Shown one piece after another: positions 1 through 5,748 of a stretch of DNA of 9,451 nucleotides (position 1 is its first letter; each line of letters begins with the position of its first letter). The notes beneath the pieces are model-generated. The model had not been told where the DNA came from, did no database searches, and saw only the letters and a list, made by a program, of their open reading frames with translations. The stretch comes from GCA-020352575 sp041635475. Its GTDB lineage: Bacteria > Actinomycetota > Acidimicrobiia > Spongiisociales > JAENVV01. The stretch lies in contig JBFKVA010000078.1 in NCBI GenBank assembly GCA_041635475.1, forward strand, positions 1 to 9,451, read 5' to 3'. The translations under genes were made by a program, and so were the position numbers.

Positions 1-109
1 CCCTGGTCGAATCGCCCATCGCCACGGTGGTCGTCGTGTCGGCGTCGTTCGAACCACACGCAACGACCAGGACCAGAGCGAACACGAGAGCCCTGGCCGA
101 TGGAAGCAT
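1..109 (-). CDS. Secreted lipoprotein, N-terminal fragment
   Basis: Translating the minus strand from the ATG at 109 gives 36 codons that run off the left edge. The peptide begins with a short charged segment and a hydrophobic stretch (residues 7-17, ALVFALVLVVA). A lipobox V-V-A-C follows with Cys18, and then a polar linker rich in Asp and Thr (SNDADTTTT). This is the classic layout of a signal peptidase II substrate whose lipidated Cys anchors it to the outer face of the membrane. An in-frame TAG lies four codons upstream, so ATG 109 is the first possible start. The functional domain lies outside the window and cannot be named; solute-binding protein or generic surface lipoprotein are both possible. 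The gene is divergent from ugd. There is no Shine-Dalgarno sequence; a TAGCCT hexamer sits 6 nt before the ATG. Confidence 0.65.
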   Translation of the reverse strand, partial: MLPSARALVFALVLVVACGSNDADTTTTVAMGDSTR

Positions 110-115
110 GGGGGC

Positions 116-121
116 AGGCTA
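116..121 (-). promoter_or_regulatory. Candidate -10 box of a leaderless lipoprotein promoter
   Basis: On the minus strand TAGCCT is followed by six bases and then the ATG at 109, which would place the transcription start at or next to the start codon. No ribosome binding site is present. A -35-like TTGAGG (138-133) is only 11 bp upstream, too close for a standard spacer, so only the -10 is proposed. Confidence 0.3.
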
Positions 122-160
122 CCGACCTCGATCCTCAACCCGTAGACACCGGCCGGCTCC

Positions 161-166
161 TAACCT
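161..166 (+). promoter_or_regulatory. Candidate -10 box for ugd
   Basis: TAACCT stands out in GC-rich surroundings and would start transcription near 173. That gives a leader of about 20 nt just containing the ribosome binding site at 177-185. No convincing -35 hexamer is seen 16-18 bp upstream. The spacing is reasonable, but the motif is short and this is inference. Confidence 0.3.
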
Positions 167-176
167 GAGAGGGCCG

Positions 177-185
177 AAGGAGAGG
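177..185 (+). promoter_or_regulatory. Strong ribosome binding site of ugd
   Basis: AAGGAGAGG lies 7 nt before the GTG at 193 and matches the anti-Shine-Dalgarno sequence well. It fixes GTG 193 as the start. This contrasts with several neighbouring genes that have no such site. Confidence 0.75.
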
Positions 186-192
186 ATTCGTC

Positions 193-1464
193 GTGGGTGT
201 CGCAGTGATCGGCGCGGGATATGTGGGGCTCGTCACCGGGGCCGGCTTGGCGTCGCTCGGGCATTCGGTGTGCATCGGTGAACGCGACGCGGCCCGCGTC
301 GAGATGCTGAGAGCCGGCCGCAGCCCAATCTTCGAAGAAGGCCTCGACGACCTCATCGCCGACGGCATCGGGTCGGGGCGCCTCACGTTCACCGACGACA
401 ACGCGGAGGCGATCCGCGACGCCCGGTTCGTGTTCCTCGCCCTGCCCACTCCGAGCGATCCGCACGGGGCCGCCGACCTCACCTTCATCGAGGACGTCCT
501 CACGGCGCTGGGGCACGGCCTCGACGGCAAGATCGTCGTCACCAAGTCGACGGTGCCGGTCGGGACGAACCGCCGGTTCCAGGACTGGTTCGATGCCCAG
601 GGCATCGACGCCGTCGCCGTCTCCAATCCCGAGTTCCTCCAAGAAGGGGTCGCTGTCCATGCGTTCCGGAACCCCGATCGCATCGTCATCGGCGCCCGCG
701 ACCACGAGGCGGTCGACGAGGTGGCCGACCTGTTCTCCGGGCTCGGTGAGATCCCGGTCATCCGCACCGACACCACGTCGGCCGAGATGATCAAGTACGC
801 CGCCAACGCCTACCTGGCGACCCGGATCACCATGGCCAACGCGTTCGCCAACCTCTCAGAAGAGGTCGGGGCCGACATCGGGGCCGTCACCGAGGGGATC
901 GGGCTCGACCATCGCATCGGCCCCCACTTCCTCAGGCCGGGCCCGGGGTTCGGCGGCTCGTGCTTCCCCAAGGACACGCGGGCCCTTCTCTCGACCGCTC
1001 GCGAGGTCGGGTACGGCTTCCCGCTCCTCGAGTCCGTGCTCGCCACCAACGCCTACCAGGCCACGAGGGTCGTCGACCGGGTCACCAAGGACCTCGGCCA
1101 GATCATCGGCAAGCGGGTGGCCGTGTGGGGCGCTGCCTTCAAGGCCGGGACGGACGACATCCGCGAGAGCCCGGCGGTGCGCATGATGGACGAGTTCAGC
1201 CAAAGGGGCGCCGAGGTGGTGGCGTTCGACCCCGTCGCCCCGGTTCCACCGGGGATCGAAGCGGCCGCTTCGGCCCTCGACGCCGCCGAGGGAGCCGACG
1301 TCGTCGTCATCGCCACCGAGTGGCCCGAGTTCCTCAGCGTCGACCTTGCCGCCCTCGCCGACCACATGGCGGGTGACCTCGTCCTCGATGCTCGCAACCT
1401 CCTCGATCCCGGCGCGGTCACGGCCGCCGGGCTTCGCTACCGGGGCATCGGCCGGCTGGCGTAG
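193..1464 (+). CDS. ugd: UDP-glucose 6-dehydrogenase
   Basis: Cytosolic enzyme of the UDP-glucose/GDP-mannose dehydrogenase family. It oxidises UDP-glucose twice with NAD+ to UDP-glucuronate, a precursor for acidic polysaccharides. At 423 residues it is full length for a bacterial Ugd. Visible motifs: Rossmann GAGYVG at 7-12; STVPVGT at 119-125; NPEFLQEG at 145-152; the central-helix segment EMIKYAANAYLATRI with Lys201; the active-site loop GFGGSCFPKD with catalytic Cys257; and the C-terminal UDP-binding segment AFKAGTDDIRESP at 315-327. Start GTG 193 is chosen because a strong ribosome binding site precedes it and the Rossmann strand begins at residue 3. It is monocistronic on the plus strand, divergent from the lipoprotein gene and convergent with the sugar-phosphate transferase gene. 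The surrounding transferases imply that its product feeds a glycan made by this locus. A UDP-ManNAc dehydrogenase is the main alternative, but the motif set reads better as Ugd. Confidence 0.95.
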   Translation: MGVAVIGAGYVGLVTGAGLASLGHSVCIGERDAARVEMLRAGRSPIFEEGLDDLIADGIGSGRLTFTDDNAEAIRDARFVFLALPTPSDPHGAADLTFIEDVLTALGHGLDGKIVVTKSTVPVGTNRRFQDWFDAQGIDAVAVSNPEFLQEGVAVHAFRNPDRIVIGARDHEAVDEVADLFSGLGEIPVIRTDTTSAEMIKYAANAYLATRITMANAFANLSEEVGADIGAVTEGIGLDHRIGPHFLRPGPGFGGSCFPKDTRALLSTAREVGYGFPLLESVLATNAYQATRVVDRVTKDLGQIIGKRVAVWGAAFKAGTDDIRESPAVRMMDEFSQRGAEVVAFDPVAPVPPGIEAAASALDAAEGADVVVIATEWPEFLSVDLAALADHMAGDLVLDARNLLDPGAVTAAGLRYRGIGRLA

Positions 1465-1466
1465 GA

Positions 1467-1567
1467 GGAGCGAGGTACGAGGAGCGTCGAGAGACGAGAG
1501 ACGAGCGTCAAGGGACGAGGTACGAGGAGCCTCTGTCCCCTGTCCTCCGTCCTCCGTCCTCCGACCT
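1467..1567. repeat. 7-bp-phased micro-repeat island, bipartite
   Basis: The gap between the two convergent stop codons is almost entirely 7-bp units. The left block (1467-1530) is purine-rich: GGAGCGA, GGTACGA, GGAGCGT, then GAGACGA twice (1491-1504), GCGTCAA, GGGACGA, GGTACGA, GGAGCCT. A 15-bp segment, CGAGGTACGAGGAGC, occurs exactly twice (1471-1485 and 1516-1530), 45 bp apart. The right block (1533-1567) is pyrimidine-rich: CTGTCCC, CTGTCCT, CCGTCCT twice, CCGACCT. Read on the other strand it has the same purine-rich character, so the island is an imperfect palindrome. No ORF with coding character is present. Confidence 0.85.
1512..1539. terminator. Possible bidirectional terminator hairpin between convergent genes
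   Basis: GGGAC at 1512-1516 is complementary to GTCCC at 1535-1539, with a possible further G·U pair inside, at the turn between the purine-rich and pyrimidine-rich repeat blocks. The gap separates two convergent genes, where a terminator is expected. There is no T-tract on either side, and the repeats permit many alternative foldings, so the assignment is weak. Confidence 0.25.
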
Positions 1568-1568
1568 C

Positions 1569-2849
1569 CTAGCGGCTCTTGTCGCCGGTCAGGATCGTCC
1601 AGATGCTCCGGGCCATGATCTCGAGGTCGAGGAGCGGCGACATCCGCTTGAGGTAGTAGAAGTCGTACGACAGCTTCTCGATGGTCTGCTGGTGGTTGGC
1701 GGCGTAGCCGGCGTTGACCTGGGCCCACCCGGTGATCCCCGGACGGACGAGGTGCCGCTGCTCGTAGAACGGGATCGATTCGGTGTACTCGCTCACGAAG
1801 CTCACCTGTTCCGGACGGGGACCAACGATCGACAGGTCCCCACGCAGGACGTTCCAAAGCTGGGGCAGCTCGTCGAGACGCACCTTGCGCAGCTTGCGGC
1901 CCAGTGGAGTGATCCTCGGGTCGTCCGCATCCGCCTGCTGGTCGCCATCGGCCTCGGCGTCGGGAGACATGCTGCGGATCTTGACGAGGGTGATGGGCCT
2001 GCCCCCCTGGCCGATCCGCTCCTGGTGGAAGAACACGGGACGGCCCTCACGGAAGAGTACCGCCAGCGCCGTTGCGGCGACCAGGAGGACCCAGAGGGGG
2101 GCGAACGCGATGACGAGGACCGAGTCGAAGAAGTGCTTGAACGGCAGCAGCGGCAACGTCCGGGAAAGGGTGGCCTCGATCTCCCATCCCTCGGAGAGGT
2201 GGACGAGTGGGATACGCCCGGTGTGTTCCTCGTAGACCTCGTTGAAGGGCCGGATGACCCGCCCGGCGATCGATGACGACGACACGAACCGGGCCATCCG
2301 GTCGGACAGGACGGCGCTGAGGTCCACCACGACGATCGTTCCCGATTCGAGTGGCGCAAGCTCGCCGGCGAACAGGGGGTCGTGGACCCCGACGAGTTCG
2401 ACGTGGGGGGCGTGGCGGAGGTGCTCGACGAGTTCGTGCTCGTCGGTGATGACGAAGAGCCGGTCGGTCCACGGCCGTCGCCGGTTGGCCCAGCGGTAGG
2501 ACATGAGCAGGACCAGCCAGATGACCACCGTGAGGACAAGGTGGGGCCGGGAGAAGTACGGCCGGAAGAGGACGATCTGGACCGCCACCGCCAGGCTTCC
2601 CAAGGTGGCGATGAGGAAGCCCCGCCCGTACGTCGGACGACTCGGCGCCTTCGACCACATGGCGGTGGCGATGAGAGTCCCCACGAAGGCCCCGATGGCG
2701 AAGTAGAGCCCGATGGGCACGAGCGATCCCCGGTTGGGGGCGGTGGACCACGGGACGTCGCCGAAGAGGAGGACCGAGGCTACGAACGTGGCGATGATGA
2801 CGAGGGCCACATCCACCGCGGCCGTCCGGATGAGGAACCGACGACGCAT
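1569..2849 (-). CDS. Polyprenyl-phosphate sugar-1-phosphate transferase (exopolysaccharide initiating enzyme)
   Basis: A 426-residue inner-membrane enzyme of the polyisoprenyl-phosphate hexose-1-phosphate transferase group (WbaP/WcaJ type, bacterial sugar transferase domain). It moves a sugar phosphate from a UDP-sugar onto undecaprenyl phosphate, the first step of repeat-unit assembly. Four hydrophobic helices lie near 10-29, 43-64, 78-95 and 103-118. A Rossmann-like soluble region (about 130-230) follows, then the membrane hairpin near 240-265 and the catalytic domain. Catalytic signatures: LVKIRSM with Lys290; RLDELPQLWNVLRGD with the Asp326-Glu327 pair; IVGPRPE at 341-347; RPGITGWAQVN; and the C-terminal YDFYYLKRMSPLLDLEI. 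An Asp/Gln/Ala-rich insert follows KIRSM. The start ATG 2849 has no Shine-Dalgarno but sits 8 nt after a TACACT hexamer. The sugar transferred cannot be read from the sequence; UDP-glucose or UDP-galactose are usual. It is divergent from the ExoA-like gene. Confidence 0.93.
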   Translation of the reverse strand: MRRRFLIRTAAVDVALVIIATFVASVLLFGDVPWSTAPNRGSLVPIGLYFAIGAFVGTLIATAMWSKAPSRPTYGRGFLIATLGSLAVAVQIVLFRPYFSRPHLVLTVVIWLVLLMSYRWANRRRPWTDRLFVITDEHELVEHLRHAPHVELVGVHDPLFAGELAPLESGTIVVVDLSAVLSDRMARFVSSSSIAGRVIRPFNEVYEEHTGRIPLVHLSEGWEIEATLSRTLPLLPFKHFFDSVLVIAFAPLWVLLVAATALAVLFREGRPVFFHQERIGQGGRPITLVKIRSMSPDAEADGDQQADADDPRITPLGRKLRKVRLDELPQLWNVLRGDLSIVGPRPEQVSFVSEYTESIPFYEQRHLVRPGITGWAQVNAGYAANHQQTIEKLSYDFYYLKRMSPLLDLEIMARSIWTILTGDKSR

Positions 2850-2857
2850 GACGCCCG

Positions 2858-2863
2858 AGTGTA
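2858..2863 (-). promoter_or_regulatory. Candidate -10 box for the sugar-phosphate transferase gene
   Basis: Minus-strand TACACT is followed by 8 nt and then ATG 2849, which predicts a leader of about two bases or none, in keeping with the lack of a Shine-Dalgarno. It lies in the left arm of an inverted repeat whose right arm holds the same hexamer for the opposite gene. The position expected for a -35 (about 2881-2886) falls inside the tandem repeats and shows no consensus. Confidence 0.45.
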
Positions 2864-2866
2864 TGT

Positions 2867-2933
2867 CGAAGAACGAAGAACGAAGTTACGAAGTTACGAA
2901 GTTACGAAGTTACGAAGTACGAAGTACGAAGGA
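2867..2933. repeat. Tandem repeat block, 7- and 8-bp CGAAG units
   Basis: Uninterrupted array: CGAAGAA twice (2867-2880), CGAAGTTA four times (2881-2912, an 8-bp variant), CGAAGTA twice (2913-2926) and CGAAGGA (2927-2933), running into a GGAGGAG tract. The array starts 3 bp from the candidate -10 of the leftward gene, so it covers that promoter's upstream contact region. It is distinctly AT-richer than its surroundings. Confidence 0.92.
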
Positions 2934-2948
2934 GGAGGAGGGCGGGGG

Positions 2949-2976
2949 CTCGACGCTCGACGCTTGACGCTCGACG
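2949..2976. repeat. Tandem repeat block, four CTCGACG heptamers
   Basis: CTCGACG, CTCGACG, CTTGACG and CTCGACG in perfect 7-bp register. On the opposite strand the unit reads CGAGCGT in rotated register, a heptamer also found in the 1465-1568 island (1502-1508). This block therefore belongs to the same family with its CGA on the other strand from the neighbouring CGAAG array. It ends 6 bp before the -10 box of the rightward gene. Confidence 0.9.
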
Positions 2977-2982
2977 CTCCCA

Positions 2983-2988
2983 TACACT
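2983..2988 (+). promoter_or_regulatory. Candidate -10 box for a leaderless ExoA-like gene
   Basis: TACACT is followed by 6 nt and then the GTG at 2995, the spacing expected if transcription starts at the start codon. No Shine-Dalgarno is present. The best -35-like hexamer, TTGACG (2964-2969, in the variant heptamer), is only 13 bp upstream, shorter than the usual 16-18. Confidence 0.45.
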
Positions 2989-2994
2989 CAGGCC

Positions 2995-3933
2995 GTGGCG
3001 CTCCCGAAGGTCTCCGTGTTCATCCCGGCGCGCGACGCCGCCACCACCATCGAGACCACCCTCGACTCGATCCGGGCCCAGTCCTTCGAGGGCGAGATCG
3101 AGATCGTCGTCGCCGAGGGCCGGTCCGCCGACGCCACCCGTGATCTCGTAACGGCCCAGCCGGATGTGACGGTCGTCGACAACCCGGCCGGCACCACCCC
3201 GGCCGGGCTCAATGCCGCCTTGGCCGCAGCCACCGGCGAGGTGCTCGTCCGCTGCGACGCCCACGCCGTCCTCCCGGCCGGCTACGTCGCCCGGACCATC
3301 GAGGTGCTCGACGCCACCGGCGCCGACGTCGTCGGCGGACGCCAGGATGCCGTGGCCAGCGACCCGTTCACCGCGGCGGTGGCCGATGCCCACAACTCCT
3401 GGATCGCCGGCGGCGCGGCGTTCCGTACTTCGTCCGAGCCGGGACCCGCCGAGACCGTCTACCTGGGTGTCTTCCGACGGTCGACGTTCGACCGCTTCGG
3501 CACGTTCGACGAGTCGATGCTCCGCAACCAGGACTTCGAGTTCAACCACCGGGTGCGGGCCGGCGGCGGCCTCGTCTACTTCCACCCCGACCTGTCCGTG
3601 GCCTACTCGCCCCGCGGCTCGCTGCCGGACCTGTGGCGCCAGTACTGGCGGTACGGCGCGGGAAAGCGGCACATGCTGGCTCGGCACCCGTCGTCCATCC
3701 GGTTCCGGCAGCTCCTGCCACTCGGCCTCGTCCTCGGGCTCCTGGCGACCGGGGTCCTGGCCGTCACCTGGTCGGCGATCCCGTTCCGACTCCTCACGAC
3801 CGCCTACGGGATCGCGCTGCTGACCAGCGTGCGGGCGGGACGCCTGGCAACGTCCAAGGTCAAGATGCCGGCCATCGCGGCAACCATGCACCTGGCGTGG
3901 GGGTTCGGGTTCCTGTTCGGTCGCAACCGCTGA
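2995..3933 (+). CDS. ExoA-like family 2 glycosyltransferase with C-terminal membrane helices
   Basis: A 312-residue GT-A fold transferase resembling the succinoglycan glycosyltransferase ExoA. The family adds a sugar from a nucleotide donor to a lipid-linked growing unit at the cytoplasmic face. Visible: strand KVSVFIPARDAATTIE near residue 5; IEIVVAEGRSADAT with the acidic/Ser nucleotide-binding turn; VRCDAHAVLP with D88-A-H90 in place of the usual DxD; TVYLGVFRR; FDESMLRNQDFEFNHRVR with Asp180 as candidate catalytic base region; and an SPRGSLPDLWRQYWRYGAGK segment typical of ExoA-like proteins. Hydrophobic segments at about 240-258, 262-279 and 291-308 anchor it to the membrane. GTG 2995 is chosen because the first GT2 strand begins within a few residues of it and a -10 lies 6 nt upstream. 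Its stop is 3 bp from that of the convergent amidase gene. Donor and linkage are unknown. Confidence 0.9.
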   Translation: MALPKVSVFIPARDAATTIETTLDSIRAQSFEGEIEIVVAEGRSADATRDLVTAQPDVTVVDNPAGTTPAGLNAALAAATGEVLVRCDAHAVLPAGYVARTIEVLDATGADVVGGRQDAVASDPFTAAVADAHNSWIAGGAAFRTSSEPGPAETVYLGVFRRSTFDRFGTFDESMLRNQDFEFNHRVRAGGGLVYFHPDLSVAYSPRGSLPDLWRQYWRYGAGKRHMLARHPSSIRFRQLLPLGLVLGLLATGVLAVTWSAIPFRLLTTAYGIALLTSVRAGRLATSKVKMPAIAATMHLAWGFGFLFGRNR

Positions 3934-3936
3934 GGC

Positions 3937-5742
3937 TCAGCCCCCGAGAAACCCCTTGTCGAGGAAGGACGCCATCGACTCGCGGGTCACGGGGTGCGTG
4001 GGACAGAACAGCGTGCCCTGGGGGTTGCAGGCGACGATGATCCCGGCGCTGGCCATGGCGTTGATCTCGGGAGCGAAGTATCCCGAGACGTCCTGGAACC
4101 CGTTCGTCTGGCTGGGTGGCAACCCCAGCGCCCGGGCCAGGAACGCCGCCATCTGCTCCCGGGGCACGATCTGCTCCGGGCAGAACAGCCCGGTGGCGCA
4201 CCCGTAGGTGATCCCCGACTCGGCGAAGGCGTTGATGGATGCTTCGAGGGCGTGCCCATTGTCGTCGCTGAAGTGGTCCCGCGTCGTCGACGGTAGCCCG
4301 AGGGCGCGGACGATGAACGTCGCCATCTGGGCCCGGGTCACCTCCTTGGCGGGGCAGTACCGGGTGAGGTCCTTCGGGTCGCACCCGAGGGTGATGCCGG
4401 CAGCGGCGATCCTCTCGATCGACTGCTCGTGAGGGGAGCCGTCGTCGTCGGCGAAGCGGCCCAGGTAGTGCTTGTGCCACGAGAGCCGCACCGGGGGCGG
4501 GGCGTACCCGCTGGCGGTGGTTGCCGTGAGGTCGAGGAAGACTTCCTCCTGGCCGACGGCCATGACCATCGAGTGGGCAGCGGTCTGGCCGGACCCGGTG
4601 ACGAGGGCCAGTTGCGTTCCGTCCTGGTCGGTCACTCGGATCGTCCACGACACCGGCTCGGTGAACCGAAAGTCCGCTGAGAGGGTGTCGCCCGGGTCCG
4701 GGTGGTCGGGGCTGAGGTCCTTGATGAAGATCCGGGGACCGGCGGCGGCCTCCACGCCCGCTCGGAACGCCGGCAGGAGGTTGTAGCAGTAGCTCCCGGG
4801 ACAGGACGTGACACCGATGTCCGAATGCCCGGTGATGCCGTACACCGTGTGGGCCACCCCCTCGGGGCTCCTGAGCGTCATGACCGCGTTGGGGTTGATG
4901 TGTTCCTGTTCACTCAGCCACGTGAGCAGCGAGATGAGGGCGTTCTGCATGGCCGACGACGGTGTGCCGTTCCGAAAGTCCCCGAGGAGGGCGATGCCGA
5001 CCGTCTGGGAGTTGATCCCGAAGGCATGTGCTCCCACCGCCAGGTCCCCGCCCGCGTTGGATCGCCGGCCCTCGTAGATCGTGCCGAAGCGGTCGATGAG
5101 GAAGTTGTAGCCGATGTCCGTCCACCCGTTCCCGATGGTGTGGTGCTGGCAGATGGCCTGGATGATGCCGGGCACCGAACCGGCGCCGTACGAGTTGGTG
5201 CCGGCCGTGTGGTGGATGACGACCGACCGCACCCGGTTGGTCCACGAGGGATCCTCGACCGAGTAGTCCTCGCACCCGGCCCCGCCCCACGCCTCGCGGG
5301 TGACGATCGGGGGCATGGACACCGCGGCAACGGCGGCCGCCGGCCTCACCGCCACCTGCGACGTCCCGATGCCCGACGCCACGAACAGGCGGGCACCGGT
5401 GACCGCCACCGCGGTCCGCACCTCCAGCGACTCCGCCGTCCCGGTGTAGAGCTCGCTGGTGCCCAGGGGGACCGGCCCACCGTCCTCCCCGTGGCCCTCC
5501 ACCGTCGCCCATTCGGACCACGCACCCCCGTCGAGTCGGACCTCCACCCGGCCCGGGGACCCCGACGTCCACTGGAAGGCGACGACGCTGTCGGCGACGT
5601 CCGCGGCCGCGTAGCGAACACCATTGGCGTTGGCCTCGAGGGGGCGCACCGATGATTGGACGACGCTCGTGGCGACACGGTCGGGCGCCGGCACGAGGGC
5701 GAAGACGACGGTGAGCGCGACGAAGAGGAGCAGCTTGCGCAT
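3937..5742 (-). CDS. Secreted N-acetylmuramoyl-L-alanine amidase (PGRP type) with three SLH repeats
   Basis: A 601-residue exported protein. A signal peptide (MRKLLLFVALTVVFALVPAP) leads into a beta-rich region with a VEVRLDGGAWSEW segment, as seen ahead of many actinobacterial PGRP domains. The amidase_2/PGRP domain spans roughly 148-330 and begins at TREAWGGAGC. Expected zinc ligands are His177 (IHHTAG), His306 (GITGHSDIG) and Cys314 (SCPG), with Tyr212 (IGYNFLI) at the conserved catalytic Tyr position, so hydrolysis of the MurNAc-L-Ala bond is likely retained. Residues about 332-428 look like an Ig-type beta domain. Three SLH-like repeats of about 57 residues follow (429-488, 489-547, 548-601), each with GC...CP pairs (C454/C463, C515/C521, C572/C580) and an R..MA.F signature. 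SLH modules usually bind secondary cell-wall polymers. It is last in the minus-strand unit, 6 nt after the preceding stop, with no Shine-Dalgarno. Confidence 0.93.
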   Translation of the reverse strand: MRKLLLFVALTVVFALVPAPDRVATSVVQSSVRPLEANANGVRYAAADVADSVVAFQWTSGSPGRVEVRLDGGAWSEWATVEGHGEDGGPVPLGTSELYTGTAESLEVRTAVAVTGARLFVASGIGTSQVAVRPAAAVAAVSMPPIVTREAWGGAGCEDYSVEDPSWTNRVRSVVIHHTAGTNSYGAGSVPGIIQAICQHHTIGNGWTDIGYNFLIDRFGTIYEGRRSNAGGDLAVGAHAFGINSQTVGIALLGDFRNGTPSSAMQNALISLLTWLSEQEHINPNAVMTLRSPEGVAHTVYGITGHSDIGVTSCPGSYCYNLLPAFRAGVEAAAGPRIFIKDLSPDHPDPGDTLSADFRFTEPVSWTIRVTDQDGTQLALVTGSGQTAAHSMVMAVGQEEVFLDLTATTASGYAPPPVRLSWHKHYLGRFADDDGSPHEQSIERIAAAGITLGCDPKDLTRYCPAKEVTRAQMATFIVRALGLPSTTRDHFSDDNGHALEASINAFAESGITYGCATGLFCPEQIVPREQMAAFLARALGLPPSQTNGFQDVSGYFAPEINAMASAGIIVACNPQGTLFCPTHPVTRESMASFLDKGFLGG

Positions 5743-5748
5743 CGGGGG

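Larger units (their letters stand above)
2853..2993. repeat. Inverted repeat framing the divergent promoter region
   Basis: GCCCGAGTGTATG at 2853-2865 and CATACACTCAGGC at 2981-2993 are reverse complements at 12 of 13 positions. They bracket the whole tandem-repeat region, and each arm carries TACACT pointing outward toward its gene. The arms could be a duplicated promoter element, a shared operator, or the ends of a small inserted element. No target-site duplication could be recognised outside the arms. Confidence 0.7.

Noticed and set aside
2867..2976. CRISPR array
   Set aside because: Units are 7-8 bp with no spacers between them and there are no cas genes nearby.
2382..3143. 253-codon open frame on the plus strand across the divergent promoter
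   Set aside because: It runs antisense through the sugar-phosphate transferase, through the repeat arrays, and out of frame into the ExoA-like gene. Its composition is charged low-complexity typical of a shadow frame.
2902..3891. 329-codon minus-strand open frame opposite the ExoA-like gene
   Set aside because: It shows Gly/Arg/Asp-rich shadow composition and no motif; the plus strand encodes a clear glycosyltransferase.
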